The position numbers and the translations under genes were made by a program. DNA of 64,000 nucleotides from Leptospirales bacterium (GTDB taxonomy: Bacteria > Spirochaetota > Leptospiria > Leptospirales > Leptospiraceae), in contig JAAFIR010000008.1 in the NCBI GenBank assembly GCA_013297885.1, positions 1-64,000 of the forward strand, read 5' to 3'. Below are positions 1 through 9,429 of the stretch, in pieces. The notes below the pieces were generated by a model. That model was not told the origin of the DNA. It made no database searches and was given only the letters and a program-made list of their open reading frames with translations. Every line of letters starts with the position of its first letter. Position 1 is the stretch's first letter.

Positions 1-460
1 TTTAACACAAAAACTTGGACGTATCATCGAAGATTTTATTATCGTAGGTTTGACTTTCACGATAAGGAAGAATCTGTTTTGAATAACTGAAATTTTTTTT
101 AATCTGAAAAATTTTTCTGAAATCGATAGAACTTTGAGATACGAATAGTTATTCAGATTTCGGTAAGTTTTTTCGATACAGAAAGATTATTCGAAACAAA
201 ACAAGTTTTTCAAAGCAAATAAGTCAATTATAAGCAGAAAAGTTTCTCAACAAGAGGCAATTTTTCCTAACTCTACAAAATCCCACAATACAAATATGCC
301 TTACCAATGTACGAAAGTTTATGAATTCTACTTTTTTAGGAAAAAGCCTTCCAATAAAATTCAAATTCTGCATAACTATTTGGATTTAGTTAGGTTATTC
401 AACACAAAAAGGTTTTAGATACTGAAAATTAATTCAATACTATCCAATTTTTCAACTCAA
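1..460. other. Gene-poor left edge
   Basis: No convincing gene is seen here. Reading from base 1 on the plus strand there is an open stretch of 29 codons ending at a TGA at 88-90, rich in Arg, Tyr and Phe; it could be the tail of a gene that begins outside the window, but it matches no family I recognise. The rest is A+T-rich with scattered short inverted repeats, for example TGAATAACT near 80 and AGTTATTCA near 147. The structured element at 461-577 follows. Confidence 0.4.
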
Positions 461-577
461 GAGTTAGGGATTGAAGCGTTTCTTTTATAAACTTGAGACC
501 TATGTCTCATGTTTATAAAAGAAGTAGCGAAAAGCCCGACCATTCAGAGGACTTTTTATTCCTCTGAATGGGAACTC
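461..577 (+). repeat. Type 1 two-hairpin intergenic element, copy A
   Basis: The closing stem is GAGTT (461-465) with AACTC (573-577). After the spacer AG comes GGATTGAAGCG, then hairpin 1: a 12-bp perfect stem (481-492 with 511-522), one T-T mismatch, a 6-bp stem (494-499 with 504-509) and the tetraloop CTAT. The junction carries AGCGAAAAGCCCG. Hairpin 2 is a perfect 10-bp stem (541-550 with 561-570). This copy has a different closing stem from the common GCGAA/TTCGC form, yet it still pairs at the same spacing and is followed by CC. Confidence 0.8.
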
Positions 578-844
578 CCAAAACTTTTGCATAAGTATCT
601 AGAATTTGTTTAGGAAAAGATTTTTAAATAAAATTATTTCGAAAAAAGTTCTTTTTTGTTTACTAAATTATCGTATATTCAACATAATATTTTTTTTTAA
701 AATTATATAATTAATTAACTTAAAAAAGTTAAATATTTTACAGCTTATTTATTAAGCTAGCAAGAGGATAAAGTATTTCGAAAAGAAAATTTAAAATTTG
801 ATTATCTATTTTAATAAATAAATAAATTAATACAAAATATGTAT

Positions 845-2176
845 TTAAAAAACAATACCTCCAGTGAAATAAACTGTATTCAATTCAATTTTTTCAGATT
901 CCAATTGAAATTCATTATAAGATAAATTTCTTTTTAAGTCTTTTAATTTCGCTGATGAAAATGAAAGATTCAAAAATAAATTTTCATTTGGAAAAAAACT
1001 TAAAATCAATATTGGTTCGATGCCTTGGTATCGATCGTTAATTCTACCTTGGTTTAATAAAAATGAAATTTGAAAATAGGAAATTGGCTGAAATACAAAA
1101 CTAAAATTTAGAATTTGAAAACCAGTATTTTTATTAAATTTTTGATATGGTTCAAATTCGCTTAAAGATTCAGAAACGAATATAGAAGATTTTCCACCAA
1201 AAATTCTAGGGTTAGAACCAACTACAAAAAAAGAATTATCTTCAAATCTATTTTTATTTTTTACTCTAGAAAAAATTCCACCAAGTCTAAATTTTAAATA
1301 TTGAAATTCTAAATTACCAATTAAATAAACTAGACCAGATTTTGTCAAAACTTCATTTTCTTTTTGAAAAGAATATTCATTCAAATATTTTTTTCCATTT
1401 TGGTAAAATATTCCAAGTTCAAAATTCAAATTATCCAAAAAATTTTTAGTTTTAAGTTCATTCCCAAAATATTGATAATTTGCTTTTGGAATAAATTCTT
1501 TATCTGGTTCAAAATTTCTTTTTTCAGAAATTTGTTTTGGTTGATTTGACTGAAAATAAAAAGCTTGAATCGACTTAAAAATAAAAAAATCTTTTCCTAA
1601 AAAACTAAAACCAAAAAATTTTGTGTTTGTTCCAATTTTTTCTTCAAAAGTTTTTTTATTTTTTTCAAAAGCCAAAAATGAAATTTTAAATTTTTCTTTT
1701 AATAAAAAACTAAGCTCAAAATAATTTGAAATTTGATTAAAAAATATTCCATAAGAATCAAATCTTATGAATCCCCTACCAAATTCTAAATTTATTTTTG
1801 AAGATTGAAATTTCCATTCTTTACCAATAACCAATTCTGGTTCCAATTTGTTTTTTCTTTCTCTAACCAAATTGTATTTTTCTGAGAATTTTACATTTGG
1901 AGAAAATACTAAAGAAAATGAATTTTTATTTAAAGAAAATTCGGGTGAAATAAAAAATTGATTATTATATTCTCTTGCTTTATCGGAGGGATTTCCACCT
2001 TTTGTGGAATAAAATTTATTTGTTAAGTATAAACTTTTTTTACTGGAATCAAATCTATTTCCAAAATCCAATTCTCTTTTTTGAAACTGAAAAAATAAAT
2101 TTTCATCTAAACGATAATTTGAATTTGCTTCTGAAAAAATACTAATTGAAAAAAGTAAAATAAATATTAATTTCAA
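845..2176 (-). CDS. Putative outer-membrane beta-barrel protein
   Basis: I do not recognise a named family. The 443-residue protein begins with a signal peptide (residues 1 to about 18) and has no later hydrophobic helix. The mature part alternates polar and hydrophobic residues, is rich in Phe, Tyr and Asn, and ends in a strand-like segment YFTGGIVF with a terminal Phe, as is common for outer-membrane barrels. Its ATG overlaps the last bases of the upstream glycosyltransferase gene, so the two are probably translationally coupled. It is the last gene of the minus-strand run that starts at 5824. The barrel assignment is inference. Confidence 0.65.
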   Translation of the reverse strand: MKLIFILLFSISIFSEANSNYRLDENLFFQFQKRELDFGNRFDSSKKSLYLTNKFYSTKGGNPSDKAREYNNQFFISPEFSLNKNSFSLVFSPNVKFSEKYNLVRERKNKLEPELVIGKEWKFQSSKINLEFGRGFIRFDSYGIFFNQISNYFELSFLLKEKFKISFLAFEKNKKTFEEKIGTNTKFFGFSFLGKDFFIFKSIQAFYFQSNQPKQISEKRNFEPDKEFIPKANYQYFGNELKTKNFLDNLNFELGIFYQNGKKYLNEYSFQKENEVLTKSGLVYLIGNLEFQYLKFRLGGIFSRVKNKNRFEDNSFFVVGSNPRIFGGKSSIFVSESLSEFEPYQKFNKNTGFQILNFSFVFQPISYFQISFLLNQGRINDRYQGIEPILILSFFPNENLFLNLSFSSAKLKDLKRNLSYNEFQLESEKIELNTVYFTGGIVF

Positions 2177-3042
2177 GGGAAACGATCTGACTTTCCTGTT
2201 TTATTTTTGAATCCATCTAGAAAACCAAAAAAAAACCATTTAGCCAAATTTGGTTTTTTAAAACTCCATAAAATAATTTTTAACAATATTAGAATATTAT
2301 AATATACTAAAAATTGAATATAAGAAAAACCTTTTAAATATTTTCTAGCAAGTAAAAAACGATTTCTGTGAATATAATACACTGTAAATGGACTTAAACC
2401 ACCCGAAGAGCCACCTTTTGCATGATAAATTTTTGTCGCAGGCAAAACAAACATAGGGATATTTTTTTTCTGAGCGATAATACAATAATCCATATCCTCA
2501 GAATACATAAAATATTCTTCAGGAATAAAACCCATTTTTTCAAAACACTCTTTAGAAAAAAACAAACAAGCCCCTGTGAGATAAGATACTTTTCTAAAAA
2601 CATCTGGAACTTTTTTTAAATCTTTAAAATACATTTTATTAATTTCTAAAATTCCACCAAATTCAATTGGAGTTTCAGTTCCTAGTTTATAAATCACTGG
2701 TGCAATTATACATTCTGAATTAGAAGAAGCAGCGGTTAAAAATGAGTCTAAAGTATTTTTTTCTATAATAGTGTCGTTATTTAAAATAAAAAAATAATCA
2801 ACTTTATTTTGAAAGAATTTTAGGCCAGCATTTATGCCAGAAGCAAAACCTAAATTTTTTTTAAGTTCCAAAATGAAAATTTTATCTTTATTGAAAAATA
2901 AATTTTTATCAAAAGTTTTGCTTCCATTATCTACAATCAGAATCTCAAAATTTTTATAATTCGATTCAAATATACTTTTTACTAAATTAATAGTGAAATT
3001 TATATCACCAAAATGTAAAATTATAATTCCAATTTTATTCAT
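2173..3042 (-). CDS. GT2 family glycosyltransferase (rhamnosyltransferase-like)
   Basis: The protein is predicted to transfer a sugar from a nucleotide donor to an envelope polysaccharide or lipid acceptor on the cytoplasmic face. The GT-A fold is visible: an N-terminal IGIIILHFGD strand, EILIVDNGS, NLGFASGINAG, the DXD-like NND in FFILNNDT, and the acceptor-side motif YFMYSEDMDYC, typical of WbbL-like rhamnosyltransferases. A hydrophobic C-terminal stretch may sit at the membrane. An ATG at 3042 (289 residues) is preferred; a TTG at 3060 would add six residues but its AGGA lies too close. It overlaps the GT9 gene upstream by 8 nt, so the pair probably works on one glycan. Confidence 0.85.
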   Translation of the reverse strand: MNKIGIIILHFGDINFTINLVKSIFESNYKNFEILIVDNGSKTFDKNLFFNKDKIFILELKKNLGFASGINAGLKFFQNKVDYFFILNNDTIIEKNTLDSFLTAASSNSECIIAPVIYKLGTETPIEFGGILEINKMYFKDLKKVPDVFRKVSYLTGACLFFSKECFEKMGFIPEEYFMYSEDMDYCIIAQKKNIPMFVLPATKIYHAKGGSSGGLSPFTVYYIHRNRFLLARKYLKGFSYIQFLVYYNILILLKIILWSFKKPNLAKWFFFGFLDGFKNKTGKSDRFP

Positions 3043-4132
3043 AGGATAAAAGTTTTTCAATTCCTAAAATTAATTTTTCTTTTGAAATAGAAACTAAACA
3101 ATTTTGGTGAATTTCATTTTGGCAATTTGCTCCAGAACAAGGTCTGCAAGAAAGATTTAAATCTGTTTCCATTAGAATTAATTTTTCATTTCCTTTTGGA
3201 TAAAAAAATTTAGATTCATTTGTTCCATAAAAAATCAAACTTGGAATTTGAAACATAGATGCAATATGTCCACCTGCTGAATCCATTCCAATATAATAAT
3301 CAATCTTTTCAATTTCAGTAAAATATTCTTCAAAACTAAAAGTATTTAGTATATAAAGATTAAATTTTTTTTCTATTTCGATTTGTTTTAAAAATGGTTC
3401 CTCTTTAAAATCAAAATAAACTAATTTCATATTTTTTTTTGATAAAATTTCTAAAACGTAAAGTCCAATTTCTTTTGGCAAAACTTTTAATGCTTGGCTT
3501 CCAGAAAAAGAAATCCCAATTTTTTTGGTTTTATTTGAAACTTTTTTTTCTCTTCTAAAATATTCTTCTTTGTATTCAAGTTCAAATTCTTTTGCGATCA
3601 AAGGATAATGCTCTTCTTGGTGTAAAAATTCTTCAGCAATAATTTCTTTGTAAAGTAATTTTTTTCCACCTGTAAAACTAAATCCAATTAATTTGGAACA
3701 AGTAAAATACAAAAAATAAATGCTTCTAAAATCACCTCTTAACTCAATTGTATATTCAGGTTGAATCAAAAAAATTTTTAGAAAAGTTTTGAACAAATTT
3801 AAAATTCCTTTGATCGAATAATCATAATTTGCCCAAGGATATTGGTATTCCAAAACTTCAATTCCAATATCTTCCAAAATCAATTTGGATTTGGAATTAC
3901 TTAAATAAATGGAATTTGGATATTTTAAAAAAATAGTTTTGCAAATGGCTCTAGCCATCACAATATCACCAATTAAAAATCCATCCGAAATTAAAAATTT
4001 TATTTTTTTCTTTTGAAAAAATCGAATCAAAATTGCAAACGGAAAAAGAAAAAATTTTAGGAAAGTAAAAATATAAAAAAATTTCTCTATTTTTTTAAGT
4101 TTGTTTAATTTTTCATAATTAAAATGTTTCAT
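3035..4132 (-). CDS. GT9 family heptosyltransferase-like glycosyltransferase
   Basis: This 365-residue protein resembles ADP-heptose:LPS heptosyltransferases (WaaC/WaaF, GT9), which build the LPS inner core. Visible features are the N-terminal nucleotide-fold loop DGFLIGDIVMARAI, the C-terminal KIGISFSGSQALKVLP block, and the donor-binding region YIGMDSAGGHIASMF followed by PSLIFYGTNES. Near the C-terminus is a Cys-rich loop (CRPCSGANC) that is frequent in spirochaete members. A basic hydrophobic N-terminus suggests peripheral membrane attachment. It precedes and overlaps the GT2 gene. Donor sugar and acceptor cannot be told from sequence. Confidence 0.85.
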   Translation of the reverse strand: MKHFNYEKLNKLKKIEKFFYIFTFLKFFLFPFAILIRFFQKKKIKFLISDGFLIGDIVMARAICKTIFLKYPNSIYLSNSKSKLILEDIGIEVLEYQYPWANYDYSIKGILNLFKTFLKIFLIQPEYTIELRGDFRSIYFLYFTCSKLIGFSFTGGKKLLYKEIIAEEFLHQEEHYPLIAKEFELEYKEEYFRREKKVSNKTKKIGISFSGSQALKVLPKEIGLYVLEILSKKNMKLVYFDFKEEPFLKQIEIEKKFNLYILNTFSFEEYFTEIEKIDYYIGMDSAGGHIASMFQIPSLIFYGTNESKFFYPKGNEKLILMETDLNLSCRPCSGANCQNEIHQNCLVSISKEKLILGIEKLLSYE

Positions 4133-4150
4133 TAATTCTTATTCTTATTT

Positions 4151-4681
4151 TTATTTTTTAAATTCAAATGTTTTAATAATTTCTTTAATAACTTTTAAAT
4201 GTTTTTTTTCTTCTTGTGGATAAAATACAAAACTTATAATATAAGTTTTAATTTGGAAATAAAAAACTACATATTCCAAATTCTCAATCATAGAATTTAC
4301 TTGATAAAATATTCTTTTACCAATTACAACATCCGAAATTGAAAAAATTTTTTCATTCGAATCTTTCATTTTAGAAAGCCAATTTTTAAAAGTTTTTTCT
4401 TTAAATTTAAATATATTCACTTCAAGTTTTAAATGATTTCCTTCAAAAACTTCACTTCCATACTCAATTTTACTAAAATCATAATTATAAATTGAAAAAT
4501 GATTTCCACCCACTTCTTCAGCATCATAAATGGAATTAAAATTTTCTATATCATTAGTAAAATACCAATTATTTGGATAAGTAATTGAAAATCCATGTTT
4601 ACTTTTAAATTCTTTTGAAAATAAATTTTGATTAACTACTAATACTAGAAATAAAAAGATAAAAATTTTATTTTTAATCAT
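4151..4681 (-). CDS. Exported protein of unknown function
   Basis: The ATG at 4681 is chosen because it gives a clean signal peptide (MIKNKIFIFLFLVLVVNQ, cleaved near residue 20) and couples to the stop of the DUF3817 gene; the longer open frame begins inside that gene. The 176-residue product has a mature part with FKSKHGFSITYPNNWYF, a phrase typical of the PsbP-like/DUF1795 group of small secreted proteins that bind the envelope, but the match is weak. No catalytic residues are evident. It sits between membrane protein DUF3817 and the glycosyltransferases. Confidence 0.7.
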   Translation of the reverse strand: MIKNKIFIFLFLVLVVNQNLFSKEFKSKHGFSITYPNNWYFTNDIENFNSIYDAEEVGGNHFSIYNYDFSKIEYGSEVFEGNHLKLEVNIFKFKEKTFKNWLSKMKDSNEKIFSISDVVIGKRIFYQVNSMIENLEYVVFYFQIKTYIISFVFYPQEEKKHLKVIKEIIKTFEFKK

Positions 4682-4958
4682 TCCATTCTTTTCTAATTTC
4701 TGAAATAACAAATCCAAAAGGGATAGATGAAAGCAAAAATAAAATAAAAAATTTTTTGTAGGACCAATTTCTTTTTTCTTTGACTTGAAAAAGATAAACC
4801 AAATAAATCACAAATAAAAATCCATGAATCATCCCAAGAATTTTATTTGGAGTGGGAATCAAATAAATATATTTTAAAGGCATAGTGATTAGAAGTAAAC
4901 CAAGTAAAGTTAAACCTTCTAAAACACCAAGCCATCTTAATTTTGAAATTTCATCCAT
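4674..4958 (-). CDS. DUF3817 family small membrane protein
   Basis: A 94-residue inner-membrane protein with three hydrophobic segments (about 10-32, 37-58, 68-88). The arrangement LRWLGVLEGLTLLGLLL, then MPLKYI, IHGFLFVIYLV and a final PFGFVI is characteristic of DUF3817 (YdzA-like), a family of unknown function usually near 90-110 residues. Its ATG overlaps the TAA of the upstream gene by one base, and its stop overlaps the start of the next gene, so it is the middle member of a tightly packed run. Confidence 0.85.
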   Translation of the reverse strand: MDEISKLRWLGVLEGLTLLGLLLITMPLKYIYLIPTPNKILGMIHGFLFVIYLVYLFQVKEKRNWSYKKFFILFLLSSIPFGFVISEIRKEWND

Positions 4959-5824
4959 TAGTTTAAATTCCGTTTAACACATCTTACACGATTATCCAAT
5001 TCTTTGTGGTAATAATTTCCAAAACCATCATTTACGTTTATATAATAAGCATAGTCGTCATCTTTTTTTAAAACAAGTGAAGTCCAATACACACAACAAG
5101 GCTCTGTCATATATCTTGATTTTAAAAGAGAAAGATGACGAACTTCTTCAGGAGTTGGAAGTCTCATTCCTTTCCCGAGACAAATAGAATTTGCTTCATC
5201 CCACTTTAGCACACCTTCAAATTCACCCCAAACTAAATCTCCAATTTGAAAAGTTTTGGATTCTTCTTTTACAAGATTTTCTTTTACAAATGAAATTTTT
5301 TTTGTGACGCTGGAATCAAAATTCATTTTGTATTTGGGATATAAAATTTTAATTGAAATTTCATTTACAAAATGTTCTAATTCAGATTCATCAAATGAAA
5401 TATCCACAACTGATTTTGTGAACAAAGAATTATCTAGTTTTGAATTGGAAATATTATTTAACAAAACTTTAAATTTTCCATTTTCCAAAAATAATTTTCC
5501 AGAAATATATTCGTCTGAATCTCTAGCATCAGCAATTTGAGATAAAATTTTGGAAGCGTCTTTTCCATGTTTTTGAATTTCTTCAGCTTGGGTGATGAAT
5601 AATTCCAAATCGTCTTCAGTTAACACTCTGTATTCACTGGAAAATTTTTCTATAATTTTGCTTTTTAATTTATCTTGAAAAACTTCTAGGTTGATGCTTC
5701 TTGTTTTGGAGCTGGTTGTAATTTTGGAGATTAAAATTGTTTTCTTTTTTTCGCCAGAAATCAAAATTCCAAAAGCAAAAATTATACAGAAAATTAGGAC
5801 TAACTCAATTTTATTTTGTTTCAT
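4958..5824 (-). CDS. Exported protein with C-terminal DUF1566-like domain
   Basis: This 288-residue protein starts with a hydrophobic signal or anchor (residues 8-24). The central part (about 30-170) has a layout like the CsgG/LpoB-type nucleotide-fold domain of envelope proteins: ILISKI, then a helix, then YRVLTEDD and repeated acidic helices. The C-terminal 90 residues fit DUF1566 (lectin-like, formylglycine-enzyme fold): WDEANSICLGKGMRLPTPEEV, YWTS, and a final NRVRCVK. Such fusions are common in Leptospira-type genomes but their role is unknown. It is the first gene of the minus-strand run; element B lies upstream. Confidence 0.7.
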   Translation of the reverse strand: MKQNKIELVLIFCIIFAFGILISGEKKKTILISKITTSSKTRSINLEVFQDKLKSKIIEKFSSEYRVLTEDDLELFITQAEEIQKHGKDASKILSQIADARDSDEYISGKLFLENGKFKVLLNNISNSKLDNSLFTKSVVDISFDESELEHFVNEISIKILYPKYKMNFDSSVTKKISFVKENLVKEESKTFQIGDLVWGEFEGVLKWDEANSICLGKGMRLPTPEEVRHLSLLKSRYMTEPCCVYWTSLVLKKDDDYAYYINVNDGFGNYYHKELDNRVRCVKRNLN

Positions 5825-5892
5825 AAATTTTAGACTATTAAATTTTAAAATTTAATCAAGTACAATTCAAATACTTTTGCTTATTATTTTGG

Positions 5893-5991
5893 GCGAATTT
5901 TTTACTTCGTAAAAAAACCTGCTCTCAGCTACTTCTGAATAACCTCAGACTAAAGTCAGAGGTTATTCAGAAACGCTTCGATCAGTTTCGC
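5893..5991 (-). repeat. Type 1 two-hairpin intergenic element, copy B
   Basis: Read on the minus strand: GCGAA (5987-5991), spacer AC, TGATCGAAGCG, hairpin 1, GTAGCTGAGAGC, hairpin 2, TTCGC (5893-5897) and CC. Hairpin 1 has a perfect 14-bp stem (5933-5946 with 5959-5972), an A-A mismatch, a 3-bp stem and a tetraloop at 5951-5954, the same one-mismatch design as copy A but with another sequence. Hairpin 2 is the short form TTTTTAC-GAA-GTAAAAA. It lies between divergent genes. Confidence 0.85.
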
Positions 5992-6099
5992 TTGTGTTGA
6001 ATAACTTTATTTTAGTATTGGAAATCTTCTGAAATTACAAAAAAGCGAATATTTGAGTAAGTCTTGTAAATTTTTATACCAATTAAATTTTGTAATCAT

Positions 6100-6633
6100 A
6101 TGATCTGTTTTGGATTCCTTAGAGGAATCAATGTAGGTGGGAATCACAAACTCCCAATGATTGATTTGAAAAAACTTTAAATGAAATCGGTTTTTTAGAA
6201 TGTCAAAACTTTATTAAATTCTGGAAATTTTTTATTTGAAACTAAACAGAAAAATTTAAAAAATTTGGAATCAATAATTGAAATCAAATTGAAAGAAACA
6301 ATTAACTTTCCAGTTCCAACAATTTTAGTTTCAAAAGATGAAATTAAAAATTTAGTGATTGAAAACCCTTTTAAAAAAATAAAAATTCATAAAGATTTAA
6401 TATTATATATTTCATTTTTAAAAGAAGAATCTAAGATCAAATTAACTCTCCCATATTTCTCGAAAGATAAAAATTTTCAAATTCTTTCAGTGCAAAATAA
6501 AACTGTTTTCAGTACTCTAGATTTATCCATTTCTAAAACACCAAAAGGAATGGAAGAGTTAGAAAAATTATTTGGAAAAAATATCACTACAAGAAACAAG
6601 GACACAATTTTAAAACTATTTGATCTTAACTAG
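6100..6633 (+). pseudogene. Broken DUF1697 gene
   Basis: The open frame from TTG 6265 is only the C-terminal two thirds of a DUF1697 protein (ending ITTRNKDTILKL, the family's C-terminal block). The missing N-terminus is present just upstream: from ATG 6100 the frame reads FLRGINVGGNHKLPM, the DUF1697 opening, then hits TAA at 6178 and TAG at 6196, after which NVKTLLNSGNFLF continues in the same frame into the open part. In a frame one base off, the bases between the stops read NEIGF, as expected for the family. A lost base near 6177 and a gained or changed base near 6191-6198 would explain this. DUF1697 function is unknown. Confidence 0.85.
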
Positions 6634-6946
6634 GTTTGATTTATTGTAAAATATTTTAAAATAAATTTGATTTAGATAAATAGTTGTATTAATTTTTTCA
6701 ATACTTTCAAGTTAAAAAAGCCAATAAACCTTCCCGTTAAACACTTTGTAAAAATACTTGGAATTTCTAATTAGAAATTTACTTGAAGTAAAGTGGGAGA
6801 CTTTTTTGATTTTTTGGTGTTCTAGTGAATATTAATTCGTCTCATTACAAAGTCCTGAAAAAATTGCCTAAAACAAAAATAAAAAAACCTTAAATGTTTA
6901 TTCAATAAAAATCTTTTAGAGTTTTTATTTCCAAAAAAAATGGATT
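6634..6946. other. Gene-free stretch
   Basis: About 310 bases without a gene. The only structure I see is a symmetrical run around 6760-6780 centred on TTTCTAATTAGAAA, embedded in a wider imperfect pairing of CACTTT (near 6740) with AAAGTG (near 6790). This could fold after the DUF1697 remnant, but no U-run follows, so I do not call it a terminator. The start of the SLT lipoprotein gene follows. Confidence 0.4.
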
Positions 6947-7657
6947 ATGACCAAAAAAATAATAATATTCATTTTGCTTTTATCTATTTCATGTAGCAAA
7001 AGAATTGAACGAAAAATTGCCAAGTTTCATGAATTCCCTGATGAAGAATTAATTGATTCCTATTTACAAAAAGAATCTGAGCGAAGAGGAATTGATTATT
7101 TATTTGCTAAAGCAATTTTAATTAAAGAATCTCATTATAAAAAATCAAATATTTCTAGCACTGGTGCAGTTGGTTTGATGCAGCTCATGCCAAGATATGG
7201 TTCTTACATCACTGAAAATTATAAAAATTATGAACTTGCAGGAAAAGAAAAAAATAAAATGTATCGTGGTAAATCCAGACAAGAATGGGTTAGTGAATAC
7301 AAAAAAGAACTAATCGAAATGTTTGGCTACAACCAAACTGTTCAGGCTGAACTTTATAAAAAAGACAAACGATTTGATCCTGAATGGAATATTCGATCAG
7401 GTGTTGGTCAACTTTCTGAAGAATATAAATTTTTTATTTCAAGAAAACATTCAGAATACAAATCTAGATTTTTAGCAGCAGCTGCATATAACGCTGGAAG
7501 ATTTGCTGTGATGAAAGAAAAATCAAATTCAAAATATGATTCAATTCCAATCAACAACCAAACTGAATATTATGTGGTTGCTGTTGAAAAAGTTTATCAA
7601 GTTCTAAAAAAACATAATGGCAGATTTCCAAAAGACAGTATGTTTTTGTTGTACTAA
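6947..7657 (+). CDS. Lytic transglycosylase (SLT domain) lipoprotein
   Basis: Predicted to cleave the MurNAc-GlcNAc bond of peptidoglycan in the periplasm. The first 16 residues form a lipoprotein signal ending at Cys16 (LSISC). The SLT fold follows: catalytic Glu61 in AILIKESHY, the substrate-groove motif GLMQLMP (about 76-82), a Gln-rich middle, and AAAAYNAG near residue 180. Length 236 matches small membrane-bound Slt/MltC-like enzymes. Its TAA abuts the stop of the convergent CAP gene with no base between them. Confidence 0.9.
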   Translation: MTKKIIIFILLLSISCSKRIERKIAKFHEFPDEELIDSYLQKESERRGIDYLFAKAILIKESHYKKSNISSTGAVGLMQLMPRYGSYITENYKNYELAGKEKNKMYRGKSRQEWVSEYKKELIEMFGYNQTVQAELYKKDKRFDPEWNIRSGVGQLSEEYKFFISRKHSEYKSRFLAAAAYNAGRFAVMKEKSNSKYDSIPINNQTEYYVVAVEKVYQVLKKHNGRFPKDSMFLLY

Positions 7658-8266
7658 TTATCTAATCGTTGAAAAAACATTTGTCCAGTACACTGGATAA
7701 TCAGCAGAAGTATTGATATTTGTTTTTTGTGCATAACCAATTCCAATATGTGTATAAGTGCAACTTTCCATATTTCTTCTATGTCCCGATGAATTCCACC
7801 ATCCATCAAAAACTGACTCTGCTGTTGTTTGACCTGCTGCAATATTTTCACCAGCTCCAACATTTAGACCCTCAGCCCTAACTCTATCTGATGGAGAAGA
7901 ATTATCTTGTCCTGTGTGTGAAAAAAAATTTCCACGAATCATATTCTCTGTGTGTTTTTGTGCGGCACGAACTAAAGCCGGATGATCACCTGTAGTTCCA
8001 GAACAATTAGATGAATTTAAAAAAGTTCTAGTAGTTCCATTAGTTAAAGTGTATGTGCCGTTTTGTCTGTATCTAACTAGTATATTATAAAATTCTAATG
8101 CTTGTCCGGAATGAGAAGAACTAACCGAAGATGCTGAAGTAGCTAGTCTTGTTCTTGCAATAAGTACTGAAGCAACAATCAAATTTTGTTGTTTTTTATT
8201 TTCTTTATTTGAATCTAGCATTGTGCAGTTTGAGAATAAAATTAAAAATAGAGTTATAATTTTCAT
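7658..8266 (-). CDS. CAP/SCP-domain lipoprotein (YkwD-like)
   Basis: A 202-residue surface or periplasmic lipoprotein with a short signal ending at Cys14. The mature part shows the CAP superfamily core: HPALVRAAQKHTENMI, FFSHTGQDNSSPSDRV, AEGLNVGAGENIAAG, and the second signature WWNSSGHRRNMESC followed by HIGIGYA. The conserved His and Glu residues of the CAP cavity are present. CAP proteins of bacteria have no settled enzymatic role; envelope or host binding is proposed. Convergent with the transglycosylase gene. Confidence 0.9.
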   Translation of the reverse strand: MKIITLFLILFSNCTMLDSNKENKKQQNLIVASVLIARTRLATSASSVSSSHSGQALEFYNILVRYRQNGTYTLTNGTTRTFLNSSNCSGTTGDHPALVRAAQKHTENMIRGNFFSHTGQDNSSPSDRVRAEGLNVGAGENIAAGQTTAESVFDGWWNSSGHRRNMESCTYTHIGIGYAQKTNINTSADYPVYWTNVFSTIR

Positions 8267-8478
8267 AATTTTATTTTTTTTAAATAATACACAAGGTCAA
8301 AACTTTTTTTGAATAGTTTTTGATCGTTTTATATTTTTACTCTTTTAGAGAAAAAATAAATTTTTTATTTAACTTCAATTTGAATGATTAAAAATATTTT
8401 TGTGTTAAAATATTTATGATGACTACTTATTAGTCAAAATAAATCAAATATTAATGTAAATTTTAAAGAGGTCTTTTT

Positions 8479-9231
8479 ATGATAGAATTACTTCCATATT
8501 TTTTTGTTGTTTTTGTAGCTTCAAATATCTTGTTAATTGTTATGGCTTTTCAATATGGTATAGGTTGGGGTTTTGCTTGTATATTTATTCCTTTTTCAGG
8601 ATTTTTTTTAGCAACCGATTATCCAAAAGCTTGGTTACCGGTTTTAATAAAATGTATTATTGTTCTTTCCTATTTTGGAACTTGTAATTTGGAAAATACT
8701 TATAAAGCTTACATAGCCAACTCGACAGAGGAAGAAATTATTTTTGATGGAGTTTCAATGTCATTTTTAAAAAAAATAAATTTTCCAGAATTCAAAAATA
8801 TAATTGGCCTAATGGATCGTTCTTGTTTTACATATAAAACTGAAACAAATGAAAAAGAAGTTACAAATACCAAAGAAATTGATAGTTTTTATTTTCCCAT
8901 AAAACCAAAAAATAATCCTCTCCAAATTCAAGATTTGGAAGTGATAATAAAAACAAAAAAATATACTAGGTTAGAAGATTTACCAAGAGAAATTAAAGAA
9001 TTTGATAGTATCAAAGGTTTAAATTATGAGTTTAATTTAAAAATGAAAAAAACCGAAACTGAAACTTTAAAAAGTTGTTATAAAGAATTTACTAATGAAA
9101 ATTATATACTTATAAATATGGATGAAGAAAAACCTTCCCTAATTGAAAGTATAATTTATTTAATTATTAATTTAATTTTAGTTGGTTTTTGTGTAATTCT
9201 ATTTTATAAATTTTTTATAAAAAAAAAGTAA
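8479..9231 (+). CDS. Membrane protein of unknown function
   Basis: I recognise no family. The ATG is preceded by AAAGAGG at good spacing. The 250-residue protein has two or three N-terminal membrane segments (residues about 6-25, 28-46 and 52-68), a soluble Lys/Glu-rich middle (about 75-210) with Cys residues, and one C-terminal membrane segment (about 222-245) ending in KKK. The middle region would be either periplasmic or cytoplasmic depending on segment count. It stands alone between the CAP gene and a VOC protein. Confidence 0.6.
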   Translation: MIELLPYFFVVFVASNILLIVMAFQYGIGWGFACIFIPFSGFFLATDYPKAWLPVLIKCIIVLSYFGTCNLENTYKAYIANSTEEEIIFDGVSMSFLKKINFPEFKNIIGLMDRSCFTYKTETNEKEVTNTKEIDSFYFPIKPKNNPLQIQDLEVIIKTKKYTRLEDLPREIKEFDSIKGLNYEFNLKMKKTETETLKSCYKEFTNENYILINMDEEKPSLIESIIYLIINLILVGFCVILFYKFFIKKK

Positions 9232-9429
9232 ACTTTAGGATCGAGTTTTTTTTCCATTACGAAAATCAGATTTGAATTCTAAATTTTTGAAAAAACTATT
9301 TAGTAAAATCATCTAGTCTAGCTATTATAATGTATTTTTCTGGATTTAAAAGAGAAAAATTGTCTTTTTTTTTTAATGACAAAATAATTCTAAAATTTTA
9401 TTTTAAAATTCATTTTTAGGAGCTAATTA

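Noticed and set aside
1-90. Arg/Tyr-rich 29-codon open stretch at the left edge as the end of a transposase
   Set aside because: Too short, no family motif, and it cannot be extended upstream from this window.
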